Positions 1 to 11,995 of a stretch of DNA of 64,000 nucleotides are shown here, piece by piece. The notes below the pieces were generated by a model, which saw nothing but the letters and a program-made list of their open reading frames with translations, was not told the DNA's origin and did not search any database. Position 1 is the first letter of the stretch; the number at the start of each line of letters is the position of its first letter. The translations under genes were made by a program, and so were the position numbers. Source of the DNA: Linyphia triangularis. Its lineage: Eukaryota > Arthropoda > Arachnida > Araneae > Linyphiidae. Location of the stretch: assembly GCA_963978545.1 (NCBI GenBank), contig OZ021723.1:45833069-45897068 (forward strand), in the 5' to 3' direction.

Positions 1-1
1 G

Positions 2-193
2 GGCGCGGTAATGGTCGCGTGGCAAGGGGATTTCCGGGTTTTATCTGACGCTGAATCTTTACCCGACCTTATTAGCGGAATGCCTTTCGCATCCAAAATG
101 TCTAATGGGGCATTTGAAGTTGAGATGAGGTTTTATGATTGTGCTCTATTGATTGAAGCTTTCGGGAAGTCGAGTGATGCTTCTGTTGCTTAA
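2..193 (+). CDS. Unrecognised open frame at the window edge
   Basis: The frame is open from the left edge to a TAA at 191-193; the first ATG is at 11. It gives about 60 residues, including the stretch EMRFYDCALLIEAFGKSS. I do not recognise a family. Base composition is clearly more GC-rich than the AT-rich DNA that follows, which could mean the last exon of a gene or the tail of a transposon protein extending left of the window. No domain, signal peptide or membrane segment is visible. It could also be chance. Confidence 0.2.
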   Translation, partial: GAVMVAWQGDFRVLSDAESLPDLISGMPFASKMSNGAFEVEMRFYDCALLIEAFGKSSDASVA

Positions 194-489
194 ACATACG
201 ATGCGCTTCAGTTTGTTGAACGAAATTTGTAAAACATTTTGTCTCATTGCAAGTGGTTTATTGTTTGAAGAAAAACTTCTCAATAATTTACTGAAAGACT
301 GATCCATCTTTTTTTAGCCTAAATGATTTACACTTCCATCTTTCCTTTTTAGTTGGTTGAGAATTTAATTAATGGCAGAATGTTTTTCTCATACATGCTC
401 CCAGCACTGAAATTCTTTAAATTCAAACTAAATTAAGCCTTCACATGCATTAGAGTATATATTAAGCTTATAAATTATTACCTTTAAAA

Positions 490-1260
490 TTAACCCATAA
501 AAATGGTATTTTTACTATCAGTCCTTTTTATGCATGGTCAACTTTTATGTACAATTGCAAACTATTTTAGCTCGTATTGACTTTTCATAACGTTTTACCA
601 CTATGAAAAGAACCACAGATTCCGTATCATGACCTAACTCTATTTTAATCCCAAAATTTGATAGAATGAATTGTCATTGATTATGACTCTATTCGCCAAG
701 TTTCAGTTCGATTAGATGATAGCAAGTGAGTTAAATAGTCCTCCACACATATCCTTCACACACAAACAAACAAAAACGAAGTCAATATAGACGATTAAAA
801 ATATTAACCCATAAAAAGTTTTTAATCTATTGCCAACTTTTAAGTGATATTGCAACTAATTTAAGTGATTTTGAGCTCATGATTTTATAGTGTTTGACAA
901 ATATGAAGAAAACCATCGATTCTGTGCCTTGAACGAACTCTTTTTTTGCAAGAAAAACTTTTTAGAATGCTTTGCTATCAACAATGAGTCTATCTGATAA
1001 GCTTCAGTTCGGCAAATTTATTAAATTACAATAAAATCGTGCGTGAAAGTAACTTTATGACTGCGAAAAGTGAAAGTAACTTTATAGTGACTTTATAGTG
1101 TGATTATTTTAAAACTCAGCAAAACGCATTCTCATCATCAACAAGTCTATCTGTCAAGTTTCAGATGGATTGTTTTACAGTAAGTGAGTTAAATAGTCTT
1201 CTGCAGATTTGCCCACCACGGACAAACAAAATCGAGTTTAAAATAAAGGATTTAAAAATA
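490..1260 (-). repeat. Dispersed repeat family R2, three degenerate minus-strand copies in a row
   Basis: Three successive blocks (about 490-790, 800-1035 and 1090-1260) share, in reverse orientation, the motifs GATTTTGTTTGTTTGT, TTTAACTCACTT, GAAACTTG.CAGATAGA and GA.GACAATTC with the plus-strand copies at 16935-17405 and 31850-32330. Blocks begin with a TAACCCATAAAAA motif, the complement of the TTATGGGTTA at the end of the plus-strand copies. No protein is seen, so a non-autonomous mobile element is likely; the class is unknown. Confidence 0.55.
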
Positions 1261-2792
1261 ACTTATAACGTTTGTCTCCTAAAGAACTTGATACTGGTAT
1301 AAATGAATAAAAAAATAAAGCAGAACACCTTTCAAATAATTGCAAATAATGTTATTTACGTTATGTTTATTCTTTCAGATAATGTCTTTTTCACAATTAA
1401 AACATATGCATTGTATGAAAGTGTCTAGTATTTTGAATGCGTATATTAATGCAATTAAACATGTTCAAATACTTAAAGTTTAAATAAGTAAACTTAAAAG
1501 CAAATAATTGGCATATGGACTTGGACATGTCCTTAATTTTAATTTACACTTTTTCACTAATCACGTCGGAATCTGTTTCAATTGCTTTAATGATGCTGTT
1601 AGATATGTTTTTATTTGAAACAAGTGAATAAAATGACTTTTCAAAAGTAGAAAAAGATAGCCAGTTCATTAAATTTAACAAGTGTACCGTATTAAGTGGA
1701 ATTTGAGAACCAAGTAAAATTTATTTAATAGTGAATCTGAAAATAATTTCAGCTAATAAATTTTTTTAACTTACTGGATTAAAAAAATTACTGATCTTTC
1801 CTTTTTCAATTTATAAAAATACGAGCGAATAATTTCATGTATCCATAAATAACTATATTTAAAAAACCAATTCAGAAGTGAATGGGTCATCTTTTATCAA
1901 AGTAACATAAAAATTCTTAAATTTCTTATTGAAATGTCTCTAAGTGGCAATACTAGTATAATTCGATAATTATTGATAAATTCACGAATGGCATCTCTAT
2001 AGATGAAAGGTTTCATGATGCTATTTTTATTGAAATATCAAGAGTGAATTTATTCAGAAATGTATAGTTGCTTGCATGGTATTTCGCAGTGATAATTCTA
2101 TCTTTTACTAATTAATAATTACGTAATTAATAATATTTTCAACCAGAATATTTTTCCAAGATCCAAATAAGCTAAAGATCTTTTTGTGAAAATAAGCAAG
2201 GCTAAAAGTGAAAAAGCTACAACTATTTATACTTATTTTAGAACCGTGAGCTTTTATTCACCACCTTAAATAATATATATTTTATTACGCTAAAACAAAA
2301 TTTAAAACAAATTCATTTTGGGGGTTTTATAAAAAATAAAGCCATCTAATTAAATAGTTTAGTTTGTTTTCCTAAAACTATTTGACCATCGTAATAAAGT
2401 TAATTTTACAAAGACCATGTTGTGTCCATGTATAGCTTTCCTAAAACAATTTGACCTTCGTAGTAAAACTGGTTTTACAGAGGCAAGTGCTTGCAAAGCC
2501 AGTATTCAGTGTTTGAGTGCTACCCAATGATTCATTTTTTTTATTTTTTTTTTAAATAATCAATCAATTTCATTGGAATATTTTAGTTAATAATTATTTT
2601 TATTGGAATTACTGTGGACTAGTTTATTCAGTTTTTTAGTATTTTACCTTTTATTTCCAAGTCACTCCCAGATTGGATTCACTTTACTTTTACATTAATA
2701 TGTTTCTTTTAGTGCATTTTTGCTTAATAATGTTTTTTACATAGGTCATGCTTTCTACAACTGAAAAGGCGCTCAGTTTAAAACTTTAAATA

Positions 2793-2834
2793 CGGTATTT
2801 ATCAATAACAAACAGTAGTTATTGATAAATACCG
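2793..2834. repeat. Perfect 17-bp inverted repeat (hairpin)
   Basis: CGGTATTTATCAATAAC at 2793-2809 is repeated as its exact complement at 2818-2834, with an 8-nt loop. It could be a transposon relic or a chance hairpin in AT-rich DNA. Confidence 0.6.
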
Positions 2835-3589
2835 CATACTAACTACCAAAAAGAAATTATCTGTTTAAGAACTTAAATCATATATAATAATCAATAACAA
2901 TGGGCTGAAATCCATATTCGTCAAATAAAAAACAAAGTGTGTTGGTCAAAACTATTAGCCTTACAATTAAATCGTGTACTTTTCTATTCTTTATTCTTCA
3001 TAAATCGAATACTATTGGCTTAACTGAAACTTTATGTGTTGGTATAAACAACTTTAACTTTATGTATTTAAAACGTATACTAAAATTATAAAGAAAATGC
3101 TTCGGAAATGTATATTATGTTCTATACCATGATAATAACCAAGAATCTTACAGGAACATATGGTCGCATGCACAACCCAGACGCGTTGCACGAACTTAAA
3201 GGTAGATACAGAAAGACGCAAGATAATGCATACATAAATACAATTTTTATAAAGGAGTTTACATCCTGTGATTATTTTTAAAAGGCAATTTTGAGGCAAG
3301 TATTTAAAGTTGGGTAGCCTGCATCGTGCAATAAAATATGCAGTCACACAAAAGATTCTACTAGTCACTTTATCTTAGTCGCCTTCTATTCTGACATACA
3401 TCATCCTTTTGAATTCCTGTATTGCCCACGCAATCATATTGATTCTTACTTTTTATCTTGTTCCAGACAGTCATACAATTTTGAAAAGTACTAAACAAAA
3501 CTACGAACGTTTTCAATTGTTTTAAACTGAGGATAATTTTGGATTAATAAAACGTAATTTATAACAAGAAAGGTTAAATAAGATATAGA

Positions 3590-4400
3590 AATAAATCTTT
3601 CTTCTTATCAGTATCATAGGAACAGTCCTGTTTTCCCTAATCTCTTCAACCAATCCGGATCTATTCCTGATCTATTTCCGAATACAACATCCCTTCTCCT
3701 TAAGTCCTAGAGCTATCTTCCGAAAGGACTTAGATCATGACTCCAAACTAGACCTTTGGGAGAAGACGAAAAACCCTCCAATGAAAGCCCTCTTCTTCCC
3801 CAAAAAACAACAGAAAAAAGACGCCGAATCAGGCAAAACCACTACTATTAGACTCTTTTAGCCAGTAGTTGTCCAGTAGTAACGCATCGGAAATAGGAAC
3901 AGCATCATCTAAAACGTCACCATGGAAGATCTCCCATTGGATAGAGAGAGGAGGGGGATCAAATTAAGGTAAATCGCTGGTGGGAGGCGGATGACAGGAT
4001 GATACAATTTCGATTAATCGGATCGAAATCTCGGGAGTGCGATGGCCATTCCATGCAATCCGGATAGACAGAACTGGATGGGGATGGGATGGTACGAAGG
4101 AGCGATTCAATCTCCGAGCTTAGGACCGAACCGTTAAGGCGCTTTGACTACGGTGACATTTTGACACGCGCCCCATCGTGGAGTGAACCATGGGATCATC
4201 CTTTCCGGGGGATTTAAAGCGGTGATCTGCCTTCTCCCCCCCCCTCACCTACATTCAATCTCAGCCTCCCCCTTCTACAAAAGACCCATTACGCACGCTG
4301 GGATGACCCCGAATGTCGATGGGGCGCGATCGTAAGCCAGAACCCGACCGCTCTTTTATTGCTTGACAATCGACCGAGAACGTTTTGTGGAGTGACAAAG
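3590..4400. other. GC-richer island of unknown role (possible promoter or upstream exon)
   Basis: This stretch has visibly higher GC content than its surroundings, with many CpG dinucleotides at about 3900-4400 (for example GGGGCGCGATCG near 4320). It shows no transposon signature. It contains an ATG in a good initiation context at 3922, followed by a 47-base open stretch and a donor-like AAG|gtaaat at 3968/3969. That phase does not join directly to the receptor exon at 20960. It is a candidate regulatory or 5' exon region, unproven. Confidence 0.3.
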
Positions 4401-5199
4401 TGACCGAAAAAAGATCTTTCGGAGGAAGTCTAAACTTGGGGGAATTTATCTGTGGGCAGCAGGTATATGTGGAATGGTGCGGGAAGCTTAGACTTTTTAT
4501 TTTCTTTACGATGATGCATAAAAAAAAAAAGGTTTCTCTGGAAATTTCATCCCAGTTGCTGCAATAGTCGCTTCGGATGGCTATTCAACGTTAAAGCTTT
4601 TTTTTTTTTTTTTCCCCTGATGTCATAGGAAAATGTACTATTTATGTGTAAGAAAATGTTGTTTGAAGATTTTTAAATTTAATAATATTTTTTGTATGCT
4701 TAAAGTAGGTAAAGTATTTATTTTATTATGCTATTTTAAGGAACTGACTTAAAGTTCCTCGCTCTTAATGAATATTGAAATATATTAAAGTATTTTGAGA
4801 AAAATGTGTTTACTATATCCACATCTTTTTTAGAGACGATAAAAGACTCTATTTAAAAAATATATATATATTATTTACAAATAGTCATCATTAACTGCAA
4901 TTTGTAGTTGTATTCAACACTAGCTATTATGAATAAATACAAACGATGTATGTTTTAAAAAATAAATCAATTGTCTTATTGACAAAAAAAAAAACTAGTT
5001 TTATTCTGACAGTCACTGTTACTTAAAGGTTATTTATTCATGTGTTTCTATTGTGAGACATCAGTTCATAGTACAGGCAAAATAGAACATTAAAAACAAA
5101 AACGGGAAAGTGCGAACATAATAGAATATGACACAAATGGTTACATGCAAACATGAAGATTTTCTGTCAAATAGTAGCAATAAACCATACTCATACAAC
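4401..5199. other. AT-rich stretch, nothing recognised
   Basis: AT-rich sequence with T and A runs (for example about 4597-4613). No gene or clear element end is seen. Confidence 0.5.
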
Positions 5200-6225
5200 A
5201 ACTACAAATTCGTCTTCAAAAGGAAGGAGTGGAAATTGAAGAAGCTGTAGGAGATTTGATGCCTTAATTGTTGCCACTACTTTGGAAAAATCTAAATGTA
5301 AATTGAAAAGTGACAGTTGTTGCTACAGATAGTGATATTTTGACAATGCTAGTTGCTAGAACTCCAAATAAAGCAAACATTATACTACTTGTATCGAACG
5401 TCGGGTCAAAAATTGCAAAATTGTACTATATTGTAGGTATACAGAGAAAGATTGGGGATATGAAGAACCATATACTTTTCATCCATTTTATGACTGGATG
5501 CGATACAACATCTGCACTGTACAATAAAGGAAAGGGGTATCATATCTGAAAATTTTCAAATAAAGAAAACGCTGGAAATTTTTAATTTGGTTGAAACAGA
5601 TTGTGATAAAATAACAGAAGCTGGAGAAAAGTTCTAACACTTCACAAAAGCCAAAATTGGGTACCACTAGACAAGTTACGGATATACATTTACAGCAGAG
5701 GTATAGTCAAAACTGCAATAACCACAATTTTTAAATTAGAAACTCTCTCTCCAACGTCAGCTGCGGTATGTTCTCATTCACTTCGTGTTTATCATCAAAT
5801 ACAATAGTGGTTAAGAAATGTTCTAGACGCTGTAAAATGGGAATGGAAACTCTTAAATGACAAATTAGTTCATCAACCTACGATGTTACCTCCTTCTCCA
5901 GATGGCCGATCAAACTGTATAATGGTTAGAGAGCTAGCTTCTAGACCGCGAGGTGGCGGGTTCGAGTCCCGTGTAAGGCATGGATGTTTGTAAATGTATG
6001 TTGGCTTGTCTAATGACGAATGTTTCGGCGCATTATATCCCTCGTGTTGCTGACGGTGCCTGATAATCTGAAAACAACCAACCTTCTCCAGATGAATTGT
6101 TATAAATTATATCTTGCAACTCTTAGAGTAACTGTAACTTGAGTAGCAGGTGTAATTGCAGGAGATGAGCAGAACTACAATGCTCAAATATTTGTGGACA
6201 ATGCCGAGAGATGTGCAAAATCAAA
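5200..6225 (+). pseudogene. Decayed copy of a multi-copy GCDTTSA / cysteine-tail gene family
   Basis: Fragments in family order can be read on the plus strand. VATDSDILTMLV (from about 5315) and FIHFMTGCDTTSALYNKGKG (to about 5540) come first. A frameshifted ETDCDKITEAGEKF and a TSAAVCSHSLRVYHQIQ block (about 5755-5806) follow. Next is a tryptophan-rich block ending PPSPD, and last a cysteine-rich tail with CNCRR, LQCSNICGQCR and several in-frame stops (about 6100-6225). The same blocks recur in the copy at 57240-57863, where the tail is better preserved. The D-x-D and GCDTT motifs suggest a PIN-like nuclease fold, and the tail resembles CXC (tesmin/TSO1) motifs; both are inferences. A SINE splits the copy at 5905 and a gypsy element cuts just beyond it at 6253. 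It is dead; the parent family is probably spread by mobile elements. Confidence 0.6.
5905..6081 (+). mobile_element. tRNA-derived SINE, copy A
   Basis: The ~177-bp element has a pol III A-box-like TATAATGGTTAGAG and a B box GGTTCGAGTCC, a non-tRNA body (GACGAATGTTTCGGCGCATT) and an AACCAACC-type 3' tail. It is flanked by a 13-bp target duplication CCTTCTCCAGATG at 5892-5904 and 6082-6094. It interrupts the cysteine-tail pseudogene. Copies at 9950, 14232 and 25759 are the same family. Confidence 0.92.
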
Positions 6226-6252
6226 TTCGATATATAAATATATTCAATATAT

Positions 6253-6718
6253 TGTTACAAATTTCTCCACTGAGGCAATGATGGCACAGTTTTCACGGTA
6301 TACAAATATTTATTCTCTCTTCAGGAAACTCACAAAATTTATTCACAGGCAACAGTTTAATTACTCTCAAGCTTTAACACAAGCTTCAACAAAAATAACT
6401 TCGAATTCAGCGATTATACAACCTCACTCCAATAGGTAAACAAAGCGATCAGCTTTCAACGAAGTCCGAAGTCCATCTGAAAACTTACCCGTTCTCCAGT
6501 CTTTTATATACAAGCGCGTGAGACATTCTCGAAATTTCCAGCCAATTCATCGGAAAAGAAATATCTCGGAACTTCTCGATTACTTTAAATGTTGCCACCT
6601 TTTTCTAACTTGTATAATCGCTATTAATTACTAAATAAAATTGGATAAAAATAAATTACAATAGAATTTTGAAATAATACGTCACTATTTACAATATATA
6701 CAGACAATTTGTGCAACA
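6253..6718 (-). repeat. 3' LTR of the gypsy element
   Basis: It shares blocks with 14849-15307 in the same order: GGCAATGAT/AAGCAATGAT, TCCAGCCAA, AATAATACGTCACTATT and ATATACAGA. It ends TGCAACA. A purine-rich tract (AAGAATGGGGAA on the minus strand, 6719-6730) lies just internal to it, as expected for plus-strand priming. Confidence 0.8.
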
Positions 6719-6778
6719 TTTCCCCATTCTTAAAGACTGCACGTCCCGGGCAGTGAAGTCCTTAAGAGGAAAGGCAAT

Positions 6779-7107
6779 TCAATCACTTCTACTATAATAT
6801 GGGGCTAGTCTATTGTTATGTACAACTCTAGGTTTACAGGAGGGTGTCCGTTGAATCCTTACCACGACGTCGTTGATCTTCTTAAGGACCACATACGGCC
6901 CTTCCCAGTTCGTCTGGAGCTTAGGGGAGAGTCCTTTCCGACGTTTAGGATTCCATAACCACACCTTGTCACCTTCCTGGAATGAACGGTCCATGTCTTT
7001 GGCATAGTACCGGATCTTCATGCGCTCCGTCATGATGTTGTTTCTCTCTCTGGCGACCCGATGTACGGCTTCCAAACGTGCCTGCAGATCATCTAGATAC
7101 TGCACAG
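6779..7107 (-). pseudogene. Integrase C-terminal domain of the gypsy element
   Basis: The minus-strand frame reads YLDDLQARLEAVHRVARERN, then EGDKVWLWNPKRRKGLSPKL and WEGPYVVLKKIND, and ends near RLAPYYS. These are hallmark blocks of the SH3-like C-terminal domain of Ty3/gypsy integrase, which binds DNA. The reading continues in frame into 12385-12500 if the 7108-12380 insert and one ACAG duplicate are disregarded. The catalytic core is not present. Confidence 0.85.
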
Positions 7108-7919
7108 CAAATGGAAATGTCTTAAAATAAGACACAAAATTGTCTTAAACAAGTGGCACTGTTTTAAGACGAAAAATGGTGTCTTAAACTTTAAGACACT
7201 TGAAGTGTCTTAAAATGGGGTATTTTCAGACGTTTAGACTGTCTGAATTGGGGATATTTTCAGACAGTTGATGTGTCTGAAAGGGTTGTTTATGTTACCT
7301 TTCAGATGTTGGGAAGCTAAAAATACATTTATTTAAATTAAAATGCAATAAATGAGCTTGTGTTAAATTACAAATTTTTATTAAAATAAAAGTCAAAATA
7401 ACTTTCTGTTGACTATGTTTCACTTTCCTGGTAAATTTAAGCATGGGATTGCAAAACTGCAACACAACTGTTAATAATAGGCACACAACTATTAATATAT
7501 CCAAGCAAGGGATTTGGGACTTAATGTAAATATATGTATTGGGATAAAATGGACATTGTATTGTGGCTGAATCTTAAATAGAAAAGGTTTGACTTCCAAG
7601 ATTGTATCACAGTTTTAAGTTGCTTTTTACAAGTCAATTTTAACATCAAATAACAAGCGTGATGTAAACACTTATAGTAGTTGCATTGGCAAGTCTAAGA
7701 TACATTATGTGGCAACATAAACTTATTTTAATGATGAATCAAGCAGTAATAATCTAATTATTCTCCATCTGGGAATTTAACTTGTTTATAACATTTCCCT
7801 ATAATAACACTACATAATAAACACTACAATGCTTCAATTATTGTCGAATAGTTGAAGCAGATATAGGACTTTTTAAAAAAAAAACATTAAAAGGTGCATA
7901 AAAGATAAACAATTAAAAC

Positions 7920-8510
7920 AGAAGGCATTAGAAGTATCTGTAAGGAGACATTTCAGAATATGGAGGTAGAGTATATTAAATTTGAAAAGTATGCAAGTTG
8001 TGCAAAAAATTTTGCGTTTCTGAAAACGTCAGTTTCCCAAATTTTTGTATGCTTGTAAAAAAAATATGCCAGATATACAGTTGAAATTTTTTATTATGAT
8101 TAAATAACATATTAAGTGCATACTAAAACTAAAATAATATTAAAATTCCAGTAATTTGGGGATGGGACCTTTTTACAACTATTTTCCCTATCGCTGCGAC
8201 TTTTCGTTAATCTTTGAGAAGCTAAAGAAGAGAGGGCATTTAAAAAACCTAAAAAAATGTAAGAAAAGGGAGAGGGGGGGGAATTAAAAAAGGAATTTGA
8301 AATATCTGTAAAGATGGCTGCTTCAAAATACAGAGTTGAAGCACATTAAACTTGGAAAACATGCAAGTTATTAAAACTTTTATAGTTCTTTCACGTTTTC
8401 TCAAAACGTTGATTTTCCAACTTTTGGTATGCTCATATAAAAGACTATGCAAGATATAGAATTGAAATTTTTTATGTCAATTATATAACATCTGAAGTAC
8501 ATATTAAACA
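7920..8510. repeat. Diverged tandem duplication inside the 5.3-kb element
   Basis: Blocks 7920-8130 and 8260-8510 share GTATCTGTAA/ATATCTGTAA, GCAAGTT, AAAACGT, TATGCT and GAAATTTTTTAT in the same order, about 330-340 bp apart. No coding potential is apparent. Confidence 0.5.
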
Positions 8511-9935
8511 AAAATATTATTCAAATCTATACAATTTAGTTTTTAATTATTATTACTTAAAAAATTGCAAATTTTCATACGCTCAACAAATTACCACATA
8601 AAAAAACTTTTTATTATTATTTCGAGAAAGCTGATATTTAATGTAGTATATAGACATTTCTAAGAAATAAAAAGCAAAAAAACTTTTTATTAGTTTTAAG
8701 AAGATTCCTCTACGAACGTAACCAAATTCAACTCATTGCAAAAAAAATTTTTAATCGAGTTTTTAAATAAGTGATTATTAATAAATTATTAGCCTATTAT
8801 TATAAACTTTTTTCTAAAATATAATTTAAAAAAGGTTTGAACAACATATGTAAAAAAAATTTCTTCATTTTGACCAATATTCAATTTATTTCAAATGCGT
8901 TGATTTTTCTGATTTTAATGCTGTCATCGAGTACCCAGTCCTCATAATATGCAGGTCATATCATAAATATCCTCAGATGTAATAATAATAATATGGAACA
9001 TACAAGATCATTCATAAAATAAAATTCAAGGACACAATAAATTTTATCCAAATTACATCAAATCATGCTAAATATATTTTCAAAATCATTAGTACTTGTA
9101 ATATGCAACAAAACCAACAAAAATGTAATTGAATGTTAAAAACAGAAAATTTAGAATTCTATGAGGGTCATTTAGAAATCGATCAATTAAAATTTACTGT
9201 AATAAAAGCACTGAAAATAAAATAAAATATTACATAAACCAACTTTTTCACTAGGAATGAAGCCGTTGTGGGGACCGTTGTGCATATCAAAATAATCATT
9301 TCTGAGTTTGAGCAATTGATTGCCAAGTCACTTAAATACTATTCTACTTGTACATGTATATATTATTGTGAACAAATGCTTTTTAATGCTGATCAAAACA
9401 TTTGACTACTTCAAGCACATAATTATTTCAAGTTTGAATACTGTTGTCATTAATATCCCTCGGCGTTCAATTTATGTTTTTTGTGACATAGTACTTACTC
9501 TCATATCATGCAATCAAAGAGTACTGCTCCAACAGCTTGGCAACGATGCTCAGTTTGGATATGTTGCTAAGTGCTATTGAGTATGAAGTAATAGTATTAA
9601 AGGGCAATTAGAACATAGTGTATACCGTTCGTCCATGATTCAGCAGTGGCAGCAGTTCTAGAAGAGGCAAGCGATACCAAAACTTCTGATCACACTTTTA
9701 TTGCATCAGATTAATGAGGAATATTTTTCCTATAACCCCCAATTGAATATTAAAAAAAAAAAAAAAAACACTCAAGACACATTTGGGTACGTGAGAAAAC
9801 TCTGGCAACAATATTTGATACTTTTCCGTTAGACGGGTACCAAAAACCGTTAAGTCGGAAAGTTGGCGTAGTTATCGCCAAGCTGAAATGTTTACGCGAA
9901 AATAATATTTTGATCTAGTGAACTTTTATTTTTAT
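8511..9935. other. AT-rich interior of the 5.3-kb element, no gene seen
   Basis: No coding feature is supported. Short GACGGGTACCA inverted arms near 9834 and 10227 may mark another small element, but the match is only about 11 bp. Confidence 0.4.
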
Positions 9936-9949
9936 TCATTAGTTTGGGT

Positions 9950-10129
9950 TGGTTGGTTGTATTCAGATGATCTGGCGCCGTCAGCAACACGAGGGCTATA
10001 ATGCGCCGAAACATTTCGTCATTAGACAAACCAACATACATTTACAAACACCCATGCCAACACGGGACTCGAACCCGCAACCTCGCGGTCTAGAAGCTAG
10101 CACGCTAACCACTATACCGTTTGGTCGGC
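9950..10129 (-). mobile_element. tRNA-derived SINE, copy B
   Basis: Minus-strand copy of the family at 5905. The B box complement is GGACTCGAACC near 10067, and the tail complement is GGTTGGTTG at the left end. A 14-bp target duplication TCATTAGTTTGGGT flanks it at 9936-9949 and 10130-10143. It lies inside the 5.3-kb element. Confidence 0.92.
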
Positions 10130-10436
10130 TCATTAGTTTGGGTGACTGCCAAACCAAACCTTATCATAGATTGGAAGTTATTAGTTTGAATAAGTTATCG
10201 CTGCAAATTGGCTATTTTTATCTGGTACCCGTCAAATGGAAGAATTCAAATGATGTTGTAATCATTGATCAGGAATAGGTTAATATTGGCCTATAACTCA
10301 TGATCTACAGAACCAATTTGGACAAAGTTTGCTTTAATAGATAGAATTTTTGCTGAGAATACACTTTAAATACAAAAAAAAAAACCGCAATTACATATGA
10401 AAATAAATGTCGTATTGCTGTCTATGCTGGAGCGAA

Positions 10437-10503
10437 TGTGCGCCAACGGGATTCGAACCCAGGACTCCTAGGTCAGTAGATAGGCATGCTTACCGCTAGG
10501 CAA
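10437..10503 (-). mobile_element. Second tRNA-like sequence (SINE head), unrelated to copies A-D
   Basis: On the minus strand an A-box-like TAGCGGTAAGC is followed about 40 bases later by a B box GGTTCGAATCC (10449-10459) and CCGTTGGCGCAC. No 5' acceptor arm pairs with the 3' side, because a T run precedes the A box. A truncated tRNA-derived SINE is therefore more likely than a tRNA gene. Confidence 0.5.
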
Positions 10504-10779
10504 AAAAAACCACTAGTGCCTGGATGTTGTATCTGTCATTTGTACACGAGACCACCACATAGACTCTTCGCAGTGAGTCGCGAAGGGATCGAACGATTGA
10601 GTTGCTTGTGTGCGAGTTGAGTTTGTTACATGAGAGTTGAGTGGTTGTGTGAGAGAAAAAGTTTCTTGCCGAGTTGGTAGTGTGGAGGTCGTGCAGTAAA
10701 TTTTTCTGAAGGCGTCGATAGAACTCCTCTTTGGCAATCTGTTTTTGGTTTTCTGTTTTTGCGGAGACCGATGTCCAGT

Positions 10780-11200
10780 TACAGGGTAATTGATCCATAA
10801 GTTCTAATAGTGGAGTCGTTAGCAGCACTGAGTTCGTAGTTATCTACAGGTTGTAGCCCAGGGACACGTGAACGAGGAAACACGCACACATCGGATCCGG
10901 TGTCAATAAGAAACCTCACTTTTGAAGAGTTATCCGTGACGAGTAGGCGACTTCCTACAACGAGGCAGCTAGCCGTCACCGCTAATAGCTGCCATTGGGG
11001 TTTTCCGAGAAAGAGCAGGGTGGTTCGCAATGCCTAGCTCTATTTCTGAATCTACGATGATAAAAACATATGTTTTCAGAGAACTCACGAATTGGTTCGG
11101 GGCTATTGGTGCGACGACTCGGTGCTGAATCATCAGTGGAGCGGCGTTGACGAGAAGGGCTTCGCGCGAAACGACTTCTTGTTGTTGGGGGAATCGCCAT
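10780..11200 (-). pseudogene. Zinc-knuckle and retropepsin remnant of the second gypsy fragment
   Basis: The frame first shows CFYHRRFRNRARHCEPPC, the variant knuckle typical of this gag group. After a frameshift it reads SSKVRFLIDTGSDVCVFPRS, whose DTGS is the aspartic protease active site, then YELSAANDSTIRTYGSITL. A stop and loss of similarity follow at about 10790. The protease would have processed Gag-Pol; this copy cannot make a complete enzyme. Confidence 0.75.
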
Positions 11201-11215
11201 CTTTAACGCTGCAAC

Positions 11216-11995
11216 TTAGTTTGAGAGTTCCAACACTTGTTTTTCAAGTCGACTCGCTGTTTCCTCAGTCAACGGTGGCTGCGTTACCGAATTAACTCCC
11301 CCAGGTTGAGGAGGTGAGACTTGCACTTCTAAGATTCGGTCAGCGACCTTGGCCATTTCCTCAGGTGATAAAGATCTCTGCACCTGCAGAATTGCCTGGA
11401 CGTGCGTGGGTAATCGCTGCAGCCACAGAGAACGCAATAGAGGCTCCGCCAACTCCACTGATCCGGCGGCGAGTGATTTTAAATGACGCAGAAAGTGGGA
11501 AGGTTTGCGATCACCGAGTTCCTCTCGATCTAGTAGCTGCTGAATTCGTTGTTCTGCTGATGAGGACAATCTCTGCACAAGTTCACCCTTGAGATGACCA
11601 TAAGCGTCTTCTGTAGGTGGCGACGTGATGATGTCTTCCACCTCCGAAGCATATCGTGCCTCCAGATTCGCTACAACGTGGTGGAACTTCGTTTTATCCT
11701 GCGTTATTCCAGATAAAATGAATTGCGATTCTACTTGAGCGAACCAGAGTCCCGGTTTCTCTGCCCAGAACGGTGGCAATTTGGCAGCGACTCGGAAAAC
11801 CGACTGCTCGTTCCCAGTCGACGCCGAGCTTTCGTTTCTCGTCGCGGTGGCGGCCATGTTTCCTTCCTCCGGAATCAAAGTTGTGGGGGTTTGTAGAGCT
11901 TGTTGTTGTTCCACTTGAGCTTTTAGATCAGCTATCTGCTTCAGAAGATCTTGCTGTTGACGTTCATCCATTCTATCACCTATCCGGTTCACCAA
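11216..11995 (-). pseudogene. Gag-like protein of the second gypsy fragment
   Basis: The frame of about 259 residues begins with a coiled-coil-like stretch (DLLKQIADLKAQVEQQQ); the likely Met (MDERQ) is at 11974. The core reads FWAEKPGLWFAQVESQF, then a block ending RYASEVEDIITSPP, then EELGDRKPSHFLRHLKSLA. These are hallmarks of arthropod Ty3/gypsy capsid proteins, which package element RNA. A TAA follows ELSN at about 11216, but the same frame continues into the zinc-knuckle region, so this stop is probably a mutation. Confidence 0.8.

Larger units (their letters stand above)
194..3589. other. AT-rich non-coding region
   Basis: No coding region is supported here. It holds minus-strand copies of a dispersed repeat (490-1260), a direct duplication of about 75 bp with the core TTTCCTAAAAC (2345-2480) and a short perfect hairpin (2793-2834). 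The rest is unremarkable AT-rich sequence. Confidence 0.6.

Noticed and set aside
3922..3968. First coding exon of Hr51 (ATG followed by a donor)
   Set aside because: The donor leaves phase 2; joined to the exon at 20960 it hits a stop within eight codons. An intermediate exon would be needed and none is seen.
5905..5985. tRNA gene at the SINE head
   Set aside because: It belongs to a four-copy SINE family with target duplications and no pairing acceptor stem.
10437..10503. Functional tRNA gene
   Set aside because: A and B boxes exist, but the 5' acceptor arm is missing and the 5' side is a T run.
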